A stretch of DNA of 64,000 nt from Paenibacillus plantiphilus (GTDB lineage: Bacteria > Bacillota > Bacilli > Paenibacillales > Paenibacillaceae), in assembly GCF_927798095.1 (NCBI RefSeq), contig NZ_CAKMMF010000004.1:62001-126000 (forward strand), read 5' to 3'. The position numbers and the translations under genes are program-made. The first letter of the stretch is position 1, and each line of letters begins with the position of its first letter. The notes beneath the pieces were generated by a model, which saw nothing but the letters and a program-made list of their open reading frames with translations, made no database searches and was not told the origin of the DNA. Shown piece after piece: positions 8,063-14,763 of this stretch.

Positions 8063-8713
8063 TTATTTGGCAAACACGTGACTCCCGATTTTAACGATAA
8101 TCTCGCGTGTTCGAATCCATTGTGAGGTGGCGACATCTGGATTGTAATAAAATAGTGCATTGCCAGTGGGATCCCAGCCTTTAACGGCATCCTTGGCCGC
8201 TTTGAAGGCAGTCTCATTCGGGATCAACCAATATTGCCCGTCCATAACTGCCGTGAAGGCATAGGGCTCCATTATAATATCCGTTAACGTATGCGGAAAC
8301 AAGGATGACTGCAGCCTGTTCATCACAACAGCGCCTACCGCCACTTGCCCCTTATAGGACTCGCCGCGAGCTTCAGAGTAGATGACCCTCGCAAGCTTGG
8401 AAAGCTCCGGCTGACTGACTGAAACCTTCTTCAGCGCAGACCATGTACGGGCCCCGGCGACTCCGTCAGCGGGAAGGCCGTACTTCTTTTGAAAACGCGA
8501 TACCGCATTCCGGGTAGCTGGACCATAGTAGGTCGTTATGGCTGAGGAATGGTAATGGCCAAGCAGTTGCAGCCTGTATTGCAGGTCCGGCACATCCGGC
8601 CCGCTGCTGCCAAGCTTCAATGACGCCGGGGCAGCAGCTTCAGCATAATCAAACGGGGTAGCTGCTGCAATCAATACAATAAAAAGAATCAAAGTACGAA
8701 GATGCCTGAACAT
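8063..8713 (-). CDS. SleB-type cell wall / spore cortex hydrolase
   Basis: About 216 residues. A Sec signal peptide (about 1-27, AEA-A cleavage) leads to one peptidoglycan-binding domain (about 32-92: LKLGSSGPDVPDLQYRL to GVAGARTWSAL) and a C-terminal Hydrolase_2 domain (about 101-216) with RVIYSEARGESYKGQVAVGA, whose Glu is the expected catalytic residue of SleB/CwlJ lytic transglycosylases. These enzymes degrade spore cortex during germination, or cell wall. The upstream ORF extension to 8785 is dropped because ATG 8713 begins a clean signal peptide behind GAGGAGG. No ypeB-like partner is adjacent, so it may be a SleB paralogue and not the main germination enzyme. Confidence 0.85.
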   Translation of the reverse strand: MFRHLRTLILFIVLIAAATPFDYAEAAAPASLKLGSSGPDVPDLQYRLQLLGHYHSSAITTYYGPATRNAVSRFQKKYGLPADGVAGARTWSALKKVSVSQPELSKLARVIYSEARGESYKGQVAVGAVVMNRLQSSLFPHTLTDIIMEPYAFTAVMDGQYWLIPNETAFKAAKDAVKGWDPTGNALFYYNPDVATSQWIRTREIIVKIGSHVFAK

Positions 8714-8842
8714 GATGTGTAAGCTCCTCCTCGCGCTTTTAGCGCAATAAGTTTGGGTCTCTGCCCATGCCACTGATTGTAGCATGCTGGCAAGCCGCTC
8801 TAAGCTTTCCTAAAAAATTTTAATGTACCAAAATATACAATC

Positions 8843-8895
8843 AAAAAAAGCCCCTTCAAAAGCCACTATAGCAATAGTGGTTCTAAAGGGGCTTC
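8843..8895 (-). terminator. terminator after hflC
   Basis: On the minus strand GAAGCCCCTT pairs with AAGGGGCTT around an inner CCACTAT/ATAGTGG stem, followed by seven T. It ends the hflK-hflC unit. Confidence 0.85.
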
Positions 8896-8914
8896 AACAG
8901 CCTGTGCCTATCTG

Positions 8915-9784
8915 CTACTGCTTGCCGAGCAATATCTTCGCATAAGGAGATTCAATCGGCATAATAATGACTGGTTCATTCTTCATCGTCGTCACATAGC
9001 TTTCCAGCGTACGATAGAAGCTGTAGAACTGCGGGTCTTTGCCATAGCTCTCGTTGTATATTTTGGCTGCTTCCTGCTCGCCTTGCGCTACGATTTTCTT
9101 CGCATCCGCTTCCGCCTGAGCGATTAATTCAACCGCAGCGCGATCAGCCTTGGAAGTGATTTTTCGTGATTCCTCGTCACCCTCGGACAGGTAACGCGCT
9201 GCAATGGATTGGCGGTCAGAGATCATTCGGTTGTATACGCTTTGCTTATTGCCTTCCGGCAAATCTGTCCGCTTGATTCGCACATCAATGATCTTGATGC
9301 CGTAATTGTCGCGCTCCAGCGCAGTCGATACTTCCTTCGTGATTTCATCATTAATATTACCGCGTTCCGTATTCTCACTAATGATATTATCGTAATTGAT
9401 TTCGGAGAGCTTGCGGCGCACCGTGTTGTAGACAGCCTCATCGATCCGCTGCACCCCTGTTGTTACTGACTGAACGGATTGAAGGAATTTCTCCACATCC
9501 ACAATTCTCCACACCGTATAGTTATCGACAATAATCGGCTTCTTGTCTTTCGTCAGTATAGAGGTCGGGTTACTGTCATAGGTCATTTGATATTTAGGCA
9601 GCGACTTCACCGATTCGATAAAAGGAATTTTGAACCGCAGTCCCGGGCTTTCGCTTACTCTGACCGCCTCACCGAACTTAAGTACGACCTTGTATTCGCC
9701 TTCCTTCACAATGTACATGGAAGAGAACACAAGAATGACTGCGACGACCGAGGAAAGCGCAATGATTATAGCACGTTTACTCAT
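8915..9784 (-). CDS. hflC: HflC, SPFH-domain modulator of FtsH
   Basis: 289 residues: one N-terminal TM helix (about 7-25), then a stomatin/prohibitin (SPFH) domain and an Ala/Glu-rich coiled coil (SEGDEESRKITSKADRAAVE). The HflC-type terminal region (KDPQFYSFYRTLESY) is present. HflC and HflK form a large ring around the FtsH protease in the membrane and shape its substrate access. The gene overlaps hflK by four bases (ATGA) and is followed by a strong terminator, so the two are made together. HflKC is not universal in Firmicutes; its presence fits Paenibacillaceae. Confidence 0.92.
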   Translation of the reverse strand: MSKRAIIIALSSVVAVILVFSSMYIVKEGEYKVVLKFGEAVRVSESPGLRFKIPFIESVKSLPKYQMTYDSNPTSILTKDKKPIIVDNYTVWRIVDVEKFLQSVQSVTTGVQRIDEAVYNTVRRKLSEINYDNIISENTERGNINDEITKEVSTALERDNYGIKIIDVRIKRTDLPEGNKQSVYNRMISDRQSIAARYLSEGDEESRKITSKADRAAVELIAQAEADAKKIVAQGEQEAAKIYNESYGKDPQFYSFYRTLESYVTTMKNEPVIIMPIESPYAKILLGKQ

Positions 9785-10809
9785 TTCGATGCCCCTCCTT
9801 GTCCGGCGCTGCTAGCCCCTGAAGCTGCGGCTGCACTGCTGCCGCCTCCTCGAAGCAGCTCGTTAATCGGCAAATATTTGACCATTTCTCCCGATGATTC
9901 TGAGATAAAGAGCTTCGCATTAGGCAGGATTTTCTCCAAAGTCTCAATAATTAACCGGCTCTCGGTCACGCTTTTATTAGCCGCGTATTGGGATTGAATA
10001 GCATTAAACTTGGCTACATCACCCTGCGCGTTCAAGATACGGGACTTCTTCTGCGCTTCCGCGTTCTCGATCAGAGCCTGCGCTTCACCCCTTGCTTTCG
10101 GGATGCGGTCGTTCTCATATTTGGCTGCATTATTAATTTTCGTATTCTTCTCCTCACGGGCGTTCGTTACCTCACGGAATGATTCCTCTACTTGCCCGCT
10201 CGGCGGTTCAATATCCTGGAATTTAATATCGACAATATGAATGCCTGTTTCATACTTTTGATGCAATTCAAGCAGCTTGGCATACACTTTGCTTTGAATT
10301 TCAGTCTTGCCGTCCGTTATTGCATAATCCAGCTTGGATGAGCCGATGATGGATCGGATGGAAGAAATCGCGGAATTGCGAAGGAACGTCTCAGGGTCCT
10401 CTATATTGTACAAATAATCGCGGATATTGCTAATCTTCCACTGTACAACGGCATCCGCCGAAACGATATTCTCATCTCCTGTAATCATCAGCGCTTCTTC
10501 ATCTACCGGGGTGACTGTATCACCTTCCTGACGATAACCGATATAGATGCGCTGCGTCAGATTAGCCGGAACCTTGATGACCTTCTGTATCGGATAAGGC
10601 CACTTAAACCCCAGCCCTGCTTCACTCTCGCCGGTGTACTTTCCAAAGGTAAGAATCGCCGCCTTCTCCTGCTCCTCGACCGTATAGAACATCGTGCTGC
10701 CAAAACCCAATACTACGGCCACAATAACACCGATCACAATCTTCTTCACCAATCCAGGCGGAAGCTGTGGAGGCTTGCTAGGCTGAGGTCGTTCCATAGA
10801 TTCGTACAT
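9781..10809 (-). CDS. hflK: HflK, SPFH-domain modulator of FtsH
   Basis: 342 residues. A short Pro-rich cytoplasmic start (QPSKPPQLPPG), one TM helix (about 22-42), the SPFH domain (YTVEEQEKAAILTFGKYTGE onward), a coiled coil with the KARGEAQALIENAEAQKKSR run, and a low-complexity Ser/Ala/Gly tail after LLRGGG. It is the first gene of the hflK-hflC pair and HflC's partner in the FtsH-associated ring. The Gly-rich N-terminus typical of proteobacterial HflK is reduced here to a Pro-rich segment. Length is a little below E. coli HflK (419) because both tails are shorter. Confidence 0.92.
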   Translation of the reverse strand: MYESMERPQPSKPPQLPPGLVKKIVIGVIVAVVLGFGSTMFYTVEEQEKAAILTFGKYTGESEAGLGFKWPYPIQKVIKVPANLTQRIYIGYRQEGDTVTPVDEEALMITGDENIVSADAVVQWKISNIRDYLYNIEDPETFLRNSAISSIRSIIGSSKLDYAITDGKTEIQSKVYAKLLELHQKYETGIHIVDIKFQDIEPPSGQVEESFREVTNAREEKNTKINNAAKYENDRIPKARGEAQALIENAEAQKKSRILNAQGDVAKFNAIQSQYAANKSVTESRLIIETLEKILPNAKLFISESSGEMVKYLPINELLRGGGSSAAAASGASSAGQGGASK

Positions 10810-10886
10810 TTACCTTCCCCTCTCTATTGTTTATCTAGACTTGATACGAATCAACAGCGGAAATGTTTCAATTTTTTTCAAGCAGC

Positions 10887-11171
10887 CTATCCCTGCGGGC
10901 CCTTGGCCAGCAGCTCTCTAATCTCCGCAAGACGTTCAATCATGCTTCTCAGCTCAATAGCCAAAAAATCCTCATCAGCCGCCTCAAATGCCTGCTTCAG
11001 TTTCACCAAGCTTGCTTCCGCGTCCGGCAGCAGCGCAAAGGCTTGCTCTGCATGTCCATAAAATGGATGAATCATTGTTTGTGCCTTGGAATCCCCTGTC
11101 ATCATGTCACTCCTTCGATTATTTATAAAACATCTCACTAACTCTAACATCTCCTGGCAAGCAAAGTCCAT
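10887..11171 (-). CDS. small helical protein of unknown function
   Basis: A 94-residue ORF with no family that I recognise. It is soluble and mostly helical, with two Cys near the start (MDFACQEMLELVRCFINN) and a C-terminal amphipathic stretch ending LAEIRELLAKGPQG. ATG 11171 is preferred over the longer ORF start because AGGGAGCGGAG lies a few bases upstream. It sits alone between bdbC and hflK. No signal peptide or TM helix is seen. It could be regulatory or structural, but nothing in the context indicates a role. Confidence 0.55.
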   Translation of the reverse strand: MDFACQEMLELVRCFINNRRSDMMTGDSKAQTMIHPFYGHAEQAFALLPDAEASLVKLKQAFEAADEDFLAIELRSMIERLAEIRELLAKGPQG

Positions 11172-11204
11172 CGATACTCCGCTCCCTCTCGGCATTCTCC
11201 GCAC

Positions 11205-11242
11205 ACCAAAACAACCACCCGCAGATGGCTGCGAATGGTTGT
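11205..11242 (-). terminator. terminator after bdbC
   Basis: ACAACCATTCGCAG pairs with CTGCGGGTGGTTGT, followed by TTTTGG on the minus strand. It lies just past the bdbC stop. Confidence 0.8.
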
Positions 11243-11255
11243 CCGATCGAACTAA

Positions 11256-11669
11256 TTATTTGGTCGACGATTTCGTGAAAATCATTAGAATCGTAATAAG
11301 CGTAAACGCAATGAGCGCAAGGAACGGAATCGTGATAAATCCGAGCCAGTTAATATAATCAATGTTGCAGGGCACACCATATTTGCAGGGCTTAATCGCA
11401 GCGAATCCGGGAACCTTTTGCTCCAAGTAGTGAAAGAGCGCGATGCAGCCACCGAAAATGCTTAAAGGCAGCACATACTTCTTAATGGACTGTTCTCCTG
11501 TAAATGCCGCAATACCTAAAATAATACTCAATGGATACATCAGAATCCGTTGATACCAGCATAGCTCGCACGGTATGTATTCCATTACTTCACTAAAGTA
11601 CAAGCTGCCCAGAGTAGCTACAAGCGCCACAATCCAAGCCAAGTACAACGTATAATCGCGAATACGCAT
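11256..11669 (-). CDS. bdbC: BdbC, DsbB-type disulfide oxidoreductase
   Basis: 137 residues with four TM helices. The first redox pair is CELC in YIPCELCWYQR (about 33-36) and the second is CKYGVPC (about residue 95), the two Cys pairs by which DsbB-family enzymes reoxidise a DsbA partner and pass electrons to quinone. It lies 26 bases after bdbD in the same orientation, the usual BdbD-BdbC arrangement of Bacillales, where the pair supports competence pseudopilins and secreted disulfide proteins. A terminator follows. Confidence 0.92.
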   Translation of the reverse strand: MRIRDYTLYLAWIVALVATLGSLYFSEVMEYIPCELCWYQRILMYPLSIILGIAAFTGEQSIKKYVLPLSIFGGCIALFHYLEQKVPGFAAIKPCKYGVPCNIDYINWLGFITIPFLALIAFTLITILMIFTKSSTK

Positions 11670-11695
11670 AAATTGCCCCCTCTCCGACCCCTGAT

Positions 11696-12361
11696 TTATT
11701 GCTTTTCTTCAATTAATTTCACAATAGCGTCATAATCGAATGGATCGTCCAGCATGACATCATTAATCATAATCGTTGGCGTTTGCTTGATTTTATAGTC
11801 TTTCACCAAAGCTTCGTCAACACTCACTTGCGGCTGAGTCGCCAGAGTTTCGATATCGCTTTTCAGCTTAGCCGTATCGATAGCAGGCTGAATGGTTCCC
11901 GCAATCTCCAGCATTTTATTCAAAGTCACCCAATTGCTCTCCATATCCGGCTGCGCATGGAATATTGCATCATGATAAGGCCAGAACGCTTCAGGATTTT
12001 GCGCAAGCACCGACTCTGCAGCAAGCGCGCTCATTCTCGATTCTTCTGCATGGAACAGCACATTAATGTAGGAAAAATTAGCTTTTCCAGTATCGATATA
12101 ATCCTTCATAAGCTTAGGAAATACTGTTGTGCTCCATGCTTTGCATGCAGGACATTTGTAATCCCCGAACTCATATATAGTTACCTTCGCGTCCTTGTTT
12201 CCGAGAAGCGGTTGGCCTGTAAGATCAGGCGCGCTGCCAAATGTTTGATATTTGCCCGCTTCATTCGACAACTGAGTTAAAACAAATAATGCGATAAGCA
12301 ATACGAGAATAACTAGTGTGAAGATAACTAAATTGCGTGATTTGGCTTGTTTTTTGGCCAT
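11696..12361 (-). CDS. bdbD: BdbD, DsbA-type membrane-anchored thiol oxidase
   Basis: 221 residues. An N-terminal TM anchor (about 10-28) is followed by a DsbA-like thioredoxin fold in which the active site is CPAC (GDYKCPACKAW, about 72-75). The cis-Pro loop TPTIMIN is near residue 196. It introduces disulfides into exported proteins and is reoxidised by BdbC, encoded next. A GGAGAGG ribosome-binding site precedes the ATG. Whether it serves competence, respiration or other secreted proteins here cannot be told. Confidence 0.92.
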   Translation of the reverse strand: MAKKQAKSRNLVIFTLVILVLLIALFVLTQLSNEAGKYQTFGSAPDLTGQPLLGNKDAKVTIYEFGDYKCPACKAWSTTVFPKLMKDYIDTGKANFSYINVLFHAEESRMSALAAESVLAQNPEAFWPYHDAIFHAQPDMESNWVTLNKMLEIAGTIQPAIDTAKLKSDIETLATQPQVSVDEALVKDYKIKQTPTIMINDVMLDDPFDYDAIVKLIEEKQ

Positions 12362-12540
12362 TAAATACCTCTCCTATTTCGTAGTTTAATGATGTAATAA
12401 GCGCTTGAGTACAAAGTGCGGGGCAATATTCGCTGGCTTGCACAGACATTTTATCACAAAATCGTTCATAATGTGTGAATGGAGTTTGACAAACATGCAA
12501 ATCCTGACGCTCTCTGGGTGTATCCCCTCTCTATTTTTAC

Positions 12541-12580
12541 TTAAGGCCATTATCCCCTTCGCTCAGAGAGCGCATTTGCA
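12541..12580 (-). repeat. dispersed intergenic repeat, copy C
   Basis: On the minus strand CTCTCTGAGCGAAGGGGATA then ATGGCC: the core shared with copies A, B and D. The 12362-12680 spacer otherwise shows no gene that I can support. Confidence 0.65.
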
Positions 12581-12686
12581 CATACGACAACGGCCTTTCA
12601 CATCTATTCTCGCTGCTACCAAATATTCAGAATATCACCGCTCAAAACCCTGACCCCACAAACAGCACACAACCTGCCAAAAAATA

Positions 12687-12702
12687 ATTGATTATAATCA
12701 AT
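12687..12702. promoter_or_regulatory. 16-bp perfect palindrome next to the LexA-like promoter
   Basis: ATTGATTATAATCAAT is a perfect palindrome ending two bases before the -35 of the promoter at 12705-12733. It might bind an activator or repressor, or act as an AT-rich UP-like element. It is not a canonical 7-1-7 Fur or PerR box. Confidence 0.4.
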
Positions 12703-12704
12703 CC

Positions 12705-12754
12705 TTGAAAAAGGAACATATGTTTGGTAAAATAAAAACAAGAACACACGTTCC
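12705..12754 (+). promoter_or_regulatory. strong promoter with two LexA-like boxes
   Basis: TTGAAA (12705-12710), a 17-base spacer and TAAAAT (12728-12733) with an extended -10 TG. GGAACATATGTTTG (12713-12726) lies within the spacer and AGAACACACGTTCC (12741-12754) at the start of the transcript; both resemble the Bacillus LexA box CGAAC-N4-GTTCG with changes mostly at the ends. AAAAAGGAAC (12708-12717) and GTTCCTTTTT (12750-12759) are also exact inverted repeats, so a hairpin is an alternative reading. Confidence 0.55.
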
Positions 12755-12813
12755 TTTTTATCGAGTTTTCGAGAGAACCCCTTCTTTCATCGGGGCACAA
12801 GCAGCACAACTTC

Positions 12814-12969
12814 ATGCTCCTACTGAATAGTAGACCCCAGGGTGCCGCCATTTTCTCGACAGCTCTGTTTCCATACATTGATTCCGAACAATCTCATATC
12901 GATTTATTTCTTCTTGAAACGAAGTCTACGTTAGTGGAAGGAACTTATTCCAGCCAAGAAGCTCTTTAA
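12814..12969 (+). other. 51-codon leader ORF before transposase-like gene
   Basis: An ATG-started ORF of 51 codons in the same frame as the transposase-like gene, ended by TAA four codons before its ATG. There is no clear ribosome-binding site. It may be untranslated leader, or a decayed 5' coding extension separated by a stop codon. The protein resembles nothing that I know. The 12755-12981 stretch otherwise holds only this leader. Confidence 0.3.
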
Positions 12970-12981
12970 GAGGTGCAGCCA

Positions 12982-13884
12982 ATGGATTTCGATGAATTTT
13001 GCCGTCATTTTCATAATGAGGAAGCTTGTTTTGATACTTTATATAAAGATAAGTGGCCCAACGGCTACTGCTGCGTGCGATGCGGACATGAACACGCTTC
13101 TTTGATACGCACCCGCAGACTGCCTCTCTACGAGTGCAAAAACTGCCGCTACCAAGCCTCGCTGATCTCAGGCACTGTTATGGAAGGCAGCCGCACACCA
13201 CTGCACAAATGGTTTAAGGCCATCTTCCTTCTTGCATCCTCGGAAGCATGGACTAATGCCGTCAAGCTTGCTGCCACTATTAATGTCACCTACAAAACAG
13301 CATGGTTGATTATGCACAAGGTTCGTTTCGTTATGAGCCAAGCCAATGCGCAGGAACTGCTGTCCGGTATAGTACGCGTAAAAGCAGCCGTCTATGGCAA
13401 GCCTCATAACCCTACGGTTCATCGTCATCCTAGTGAGCATCCGCTCTTAGTAGGCGCATCGATAAATTCCAGCGGCGAGATGACCCATGTCAAAATGATT
13501 CAGGTTCGCCCCGAGCACCTCTCGGCAAATGGCATCCTTCGATCCGGCACCAACGATTTCGTTGCCCAGCATGTGGCATCTCCAACAGCTGGCCTCAATG
13601 TCGAGACCAAGCGTTACAACCTCCGCGGTTACCAGCCTTTGCTCCTATGCTGTAAAGAAGCGAGCAACTGGATGAAAGATGTCTACCATGGTATCGGCCC
13701 CAAGCATCTGCAGGTATATTTGGATGAATTCTGTTACCGTTTGAATTATACATTACGTAATGAATCCCCTCTTCTGCAGCTATTCAAATTATGCGCATCA
13801 GCCACTGCTATTACGTACGAAAGATTAACACGGTCCCACCAGCAATATTCTCAGAAAACCCAGATTGCAGCATCAGCGGCGTAG
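12982..13884 (+). CDS. IS1595-type zinc-ribbon transposase-like protein, catalytic residues not evident
   Basis: About 300 residues. The N-terminus has the IS1595 (ISXO2-like) pattern: WPNGYCCVRCGH and YECKNCRYQASLISGT form a four-Cys zinc ribbon, followed by LHKWFKAIFLL and the TYKTAWLIMHKVR helix. The C-terminus keeps YHGIGPKHLQVYLDEFCYR, a conserved IS1595 end. Where active members have a VDE motif (first catalytic Asp), this protein reads VRVKAAVYGKP, and no second catalytic Asp is evident, so transposition is unlikely. No terminal inverted repeats or target duplication were recognised. ATG 12982 has AGAGGTG upstream. It could be a decayed insertion sequence or a domesticated DNA-binding protein; the LexA-like promoter makes the second worth testing. 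Confidence 0.7.
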   Translation: MDFDEFCRHFHNEEACFDTLYKDKWPNGYCCVRCGHEHASLIRTRRLPLYECKNCRYQASLISGTVMEGSRTPLHKWFKAIFLLASSEAWTNAVKLAATINVTYKTAWLIMHKVRFVMSQANAQELLSGIVRVKAAVYGKPHNPTVHRHPSEHPLLVGASINSSGEMTHVKMIQVRPEHLSANGILRSGTNDFVAQHVASPTAGLNVETKRYNLRGYQPLLLCCKEASNWMKDVYHGIGPKHLQVYLDEFCYRLNYTLRNESPLLQLFKLCASATAITYERLTRSHQQYSQKTQIAASAA

Positions 13885-14027
13885 CCCGACGAATTATCGA
13901 AATGTTATCCTCGGCATTTTCTATGGTCATGTTGACGAGGATTGATTTATGCTTCTTGATTATTTAATCATTTTAAAAAATATAAATGAGTTATCGAGTT
14001 CTACATGCGTTTGGGTTTGTAAATCAA

Positions 14028-14166
14028 ATCTGAGCTAGGATGACATTTGAGCTAGGGCGCATCTGAGCGAAGGGGATATCTAGGCAAGAGTGATATCTGA
14101 GCAAGGGTAACATTTGAGCATAGGTGATATCTGAGCGGGGGGGATAATGGCCAAAAGAACAGAAAC
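14028..14166 (+). repeat. 17-bp tandem repeat and dispersed repeat copy D
   Basis: Seven units starting at 14028, 14045, 14061, 14078, 14095, 14112 and 14129 with approximate consensus ATYTGAGCNAGGGTRAY. The last runs into GGGATAATGG-CCAAAAGAAC, the core of the dispersed repeat seen at three other places in this window. The 13885-14271 spacer holds this block and the leader of the DUF1540 gene. Confidence 0.75.
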
Positions 14167-14271
14167 CCACTATATTCCCACTGGTTTTCCAAATTAGCTC
14201 CAGTTCATTAGGTATAAAAGGGGGCTCCTTCCGACAATCCTATTGAATAGGAAGGATGGAGGTGAACAATA

Positions 14272-14427
14272 ATGGCTAAAGATGTGTTATGCGAAGTAAA
14301 CTCATGTAAGTTTTGGGCAGCTGGAAATAACTGCAATGCCTCCTCGATCTACGTCGTAAGCAATCGAGGAAAGCAAGCAAGTCACTCGGAAGAAACGGAT
14401 TGCAAAACATTTGAATCAAAGATTTAG
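14272..14427 (+). CDS. DUF1540-family small Cys-rich protein
   Basis: 51 residues, too short for most ORF callers. It starts MAKDVLCEVNSCKFW and has four Cys (LCEVNSC, NNCNA, TDCKTF) in the spacing of DUF1540, a small domain of Firmicutes thought to bind metal and often linked to sporulation. GGAGGTG (14258-14264) is a strong ribosome-binding site. A leader hairpin (CTTCC...GGAAG, with inner CCTATTGAATAGG) precedes it, and a terminator follows, so the gene is a single-gene unit. Family assignment rests on the Cys spacing and size. Confidence 0.8.
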   Translation: MAKDVLCEVNSCKFWAAGNNCNASSIYVVSNRGKQASHSEETDCKTFESKI

Positions 14428-14442
14428 TCGTATAGCGATGCC

Positions 14443-14478
14443 GACGAGCCCCCTTTTCCAGAAGGGAGCTCGTCTTTT
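14443..14478 (+). terminator. terminator after DUF1540 gene
   Basis: GACGAGC (14443-14449) pairs with GCTCGTC (14468-14474), extended by CCCTT/AAGGG, followed by TTTT. Confidence 0.8.
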
Positions 14479-14502
14479 CCCTTCATGTAGTATAACCACA
14501 AA

Positions 14503-14517
14503 TGATAATTATTATCA
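14503..14517 (+). promoter_or_regulatory. perfect Fur box (7-1-7)
   Basis: TGATAATTATTATCA is identical to the Bacillus Fur consensus TGATAAT-N-ATTATCA. It lies 26 bases before the TTG start of the next small gene and after the DUF1540 terminator, so it should control that small gene. Confidence 0.8.
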
Positions 14518-14543
14518 GTGAGAATGACAGGAGGTCTATAATC

Positions 14544-14678
14544 TTGGGCGACAGTACAAATGAATTTGTTGAAAAAGTACAAGAAACACAGCGTAAGGAT
14601 CAGAAAAACCGAGAGCATTATGGCAAGGGAACTCCCTCTTCCAAACTCCCAGCAAAACAGCACAGCAAAAATCCGTAA
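14544..14678 (+). CDS. 44-residue basic protein behind a Fur box
   Basis: A short ORF starting with TTG behind AGGAGG (14529-14534), reading (M)GDSTNEFVEKVQETQRK then KNREHYGKGTPSSKLP. It is very hydrophilic, Lys/Arg/Gln-rich, has no Cys or TM helix and ends in PAKQHSKNP. It lies between a perfect Fur box and a strong terminator, so it looks like an iron-repressed single gene. B. subtilis has small Fur-regulated basic proteins (FbpA, FbpB, FbpC) that work with the sRNA FsrA in iron sparing; this could be a functional counterpart, though I see no sequence match. A small spore protein is an alternative. The other frame (ATG 14560) gives a less natural protein and runs through the terminator. 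Confidence 0.55.
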   Translation: MGDSTNEFVEKVQETQRKDQKNREHYGKGTPSSKLPAKQHSKNP

Positions 14679-14693
14679 TGGCATTAAAAAACG

Positions 14694-14741
14694 AAAAGCC
14701 ACTCAGATCGCTCGATTGATGCGCTATCAGTGGCTTTTTTT
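14694..14741. terminator. bidirectional terminator
   Basis: AAAAGCCACT pairs with AGTGGCTTTT, and T-runs follow on both strands. It serves the small basic protein gene (plus) and the SARP-type regulator gene (minus). Confidence 0.85.
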
Positions 14742-14763
14742 CTGAACAATTATGTTATCTCAT

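Noticed and set aside
12687-12702. Palindrome as a Fur or PerR box
   Set aside because: It is an even-length palindrome without the 7-1-7 layout; kept only as an unassigned site.
12720-12827. 36-codon ORF starting MFGKIKTRT with an AAGGAA before it
   Set aside because: Its ATG lies inside the spacer of the strong promoter, upstream of the predicted transcript start.
12982-13884. Intact insertion sequence
   Set aside because: No terminal inverted repeats or target duplication recognised, and the VDE catalytic motif is missing.
14560-14745. 61-residue ORF starting MNLLKKYKKH
   Set aside because: It overlaps the better-supported TTG-started frame and reads through the terminator hairpin.
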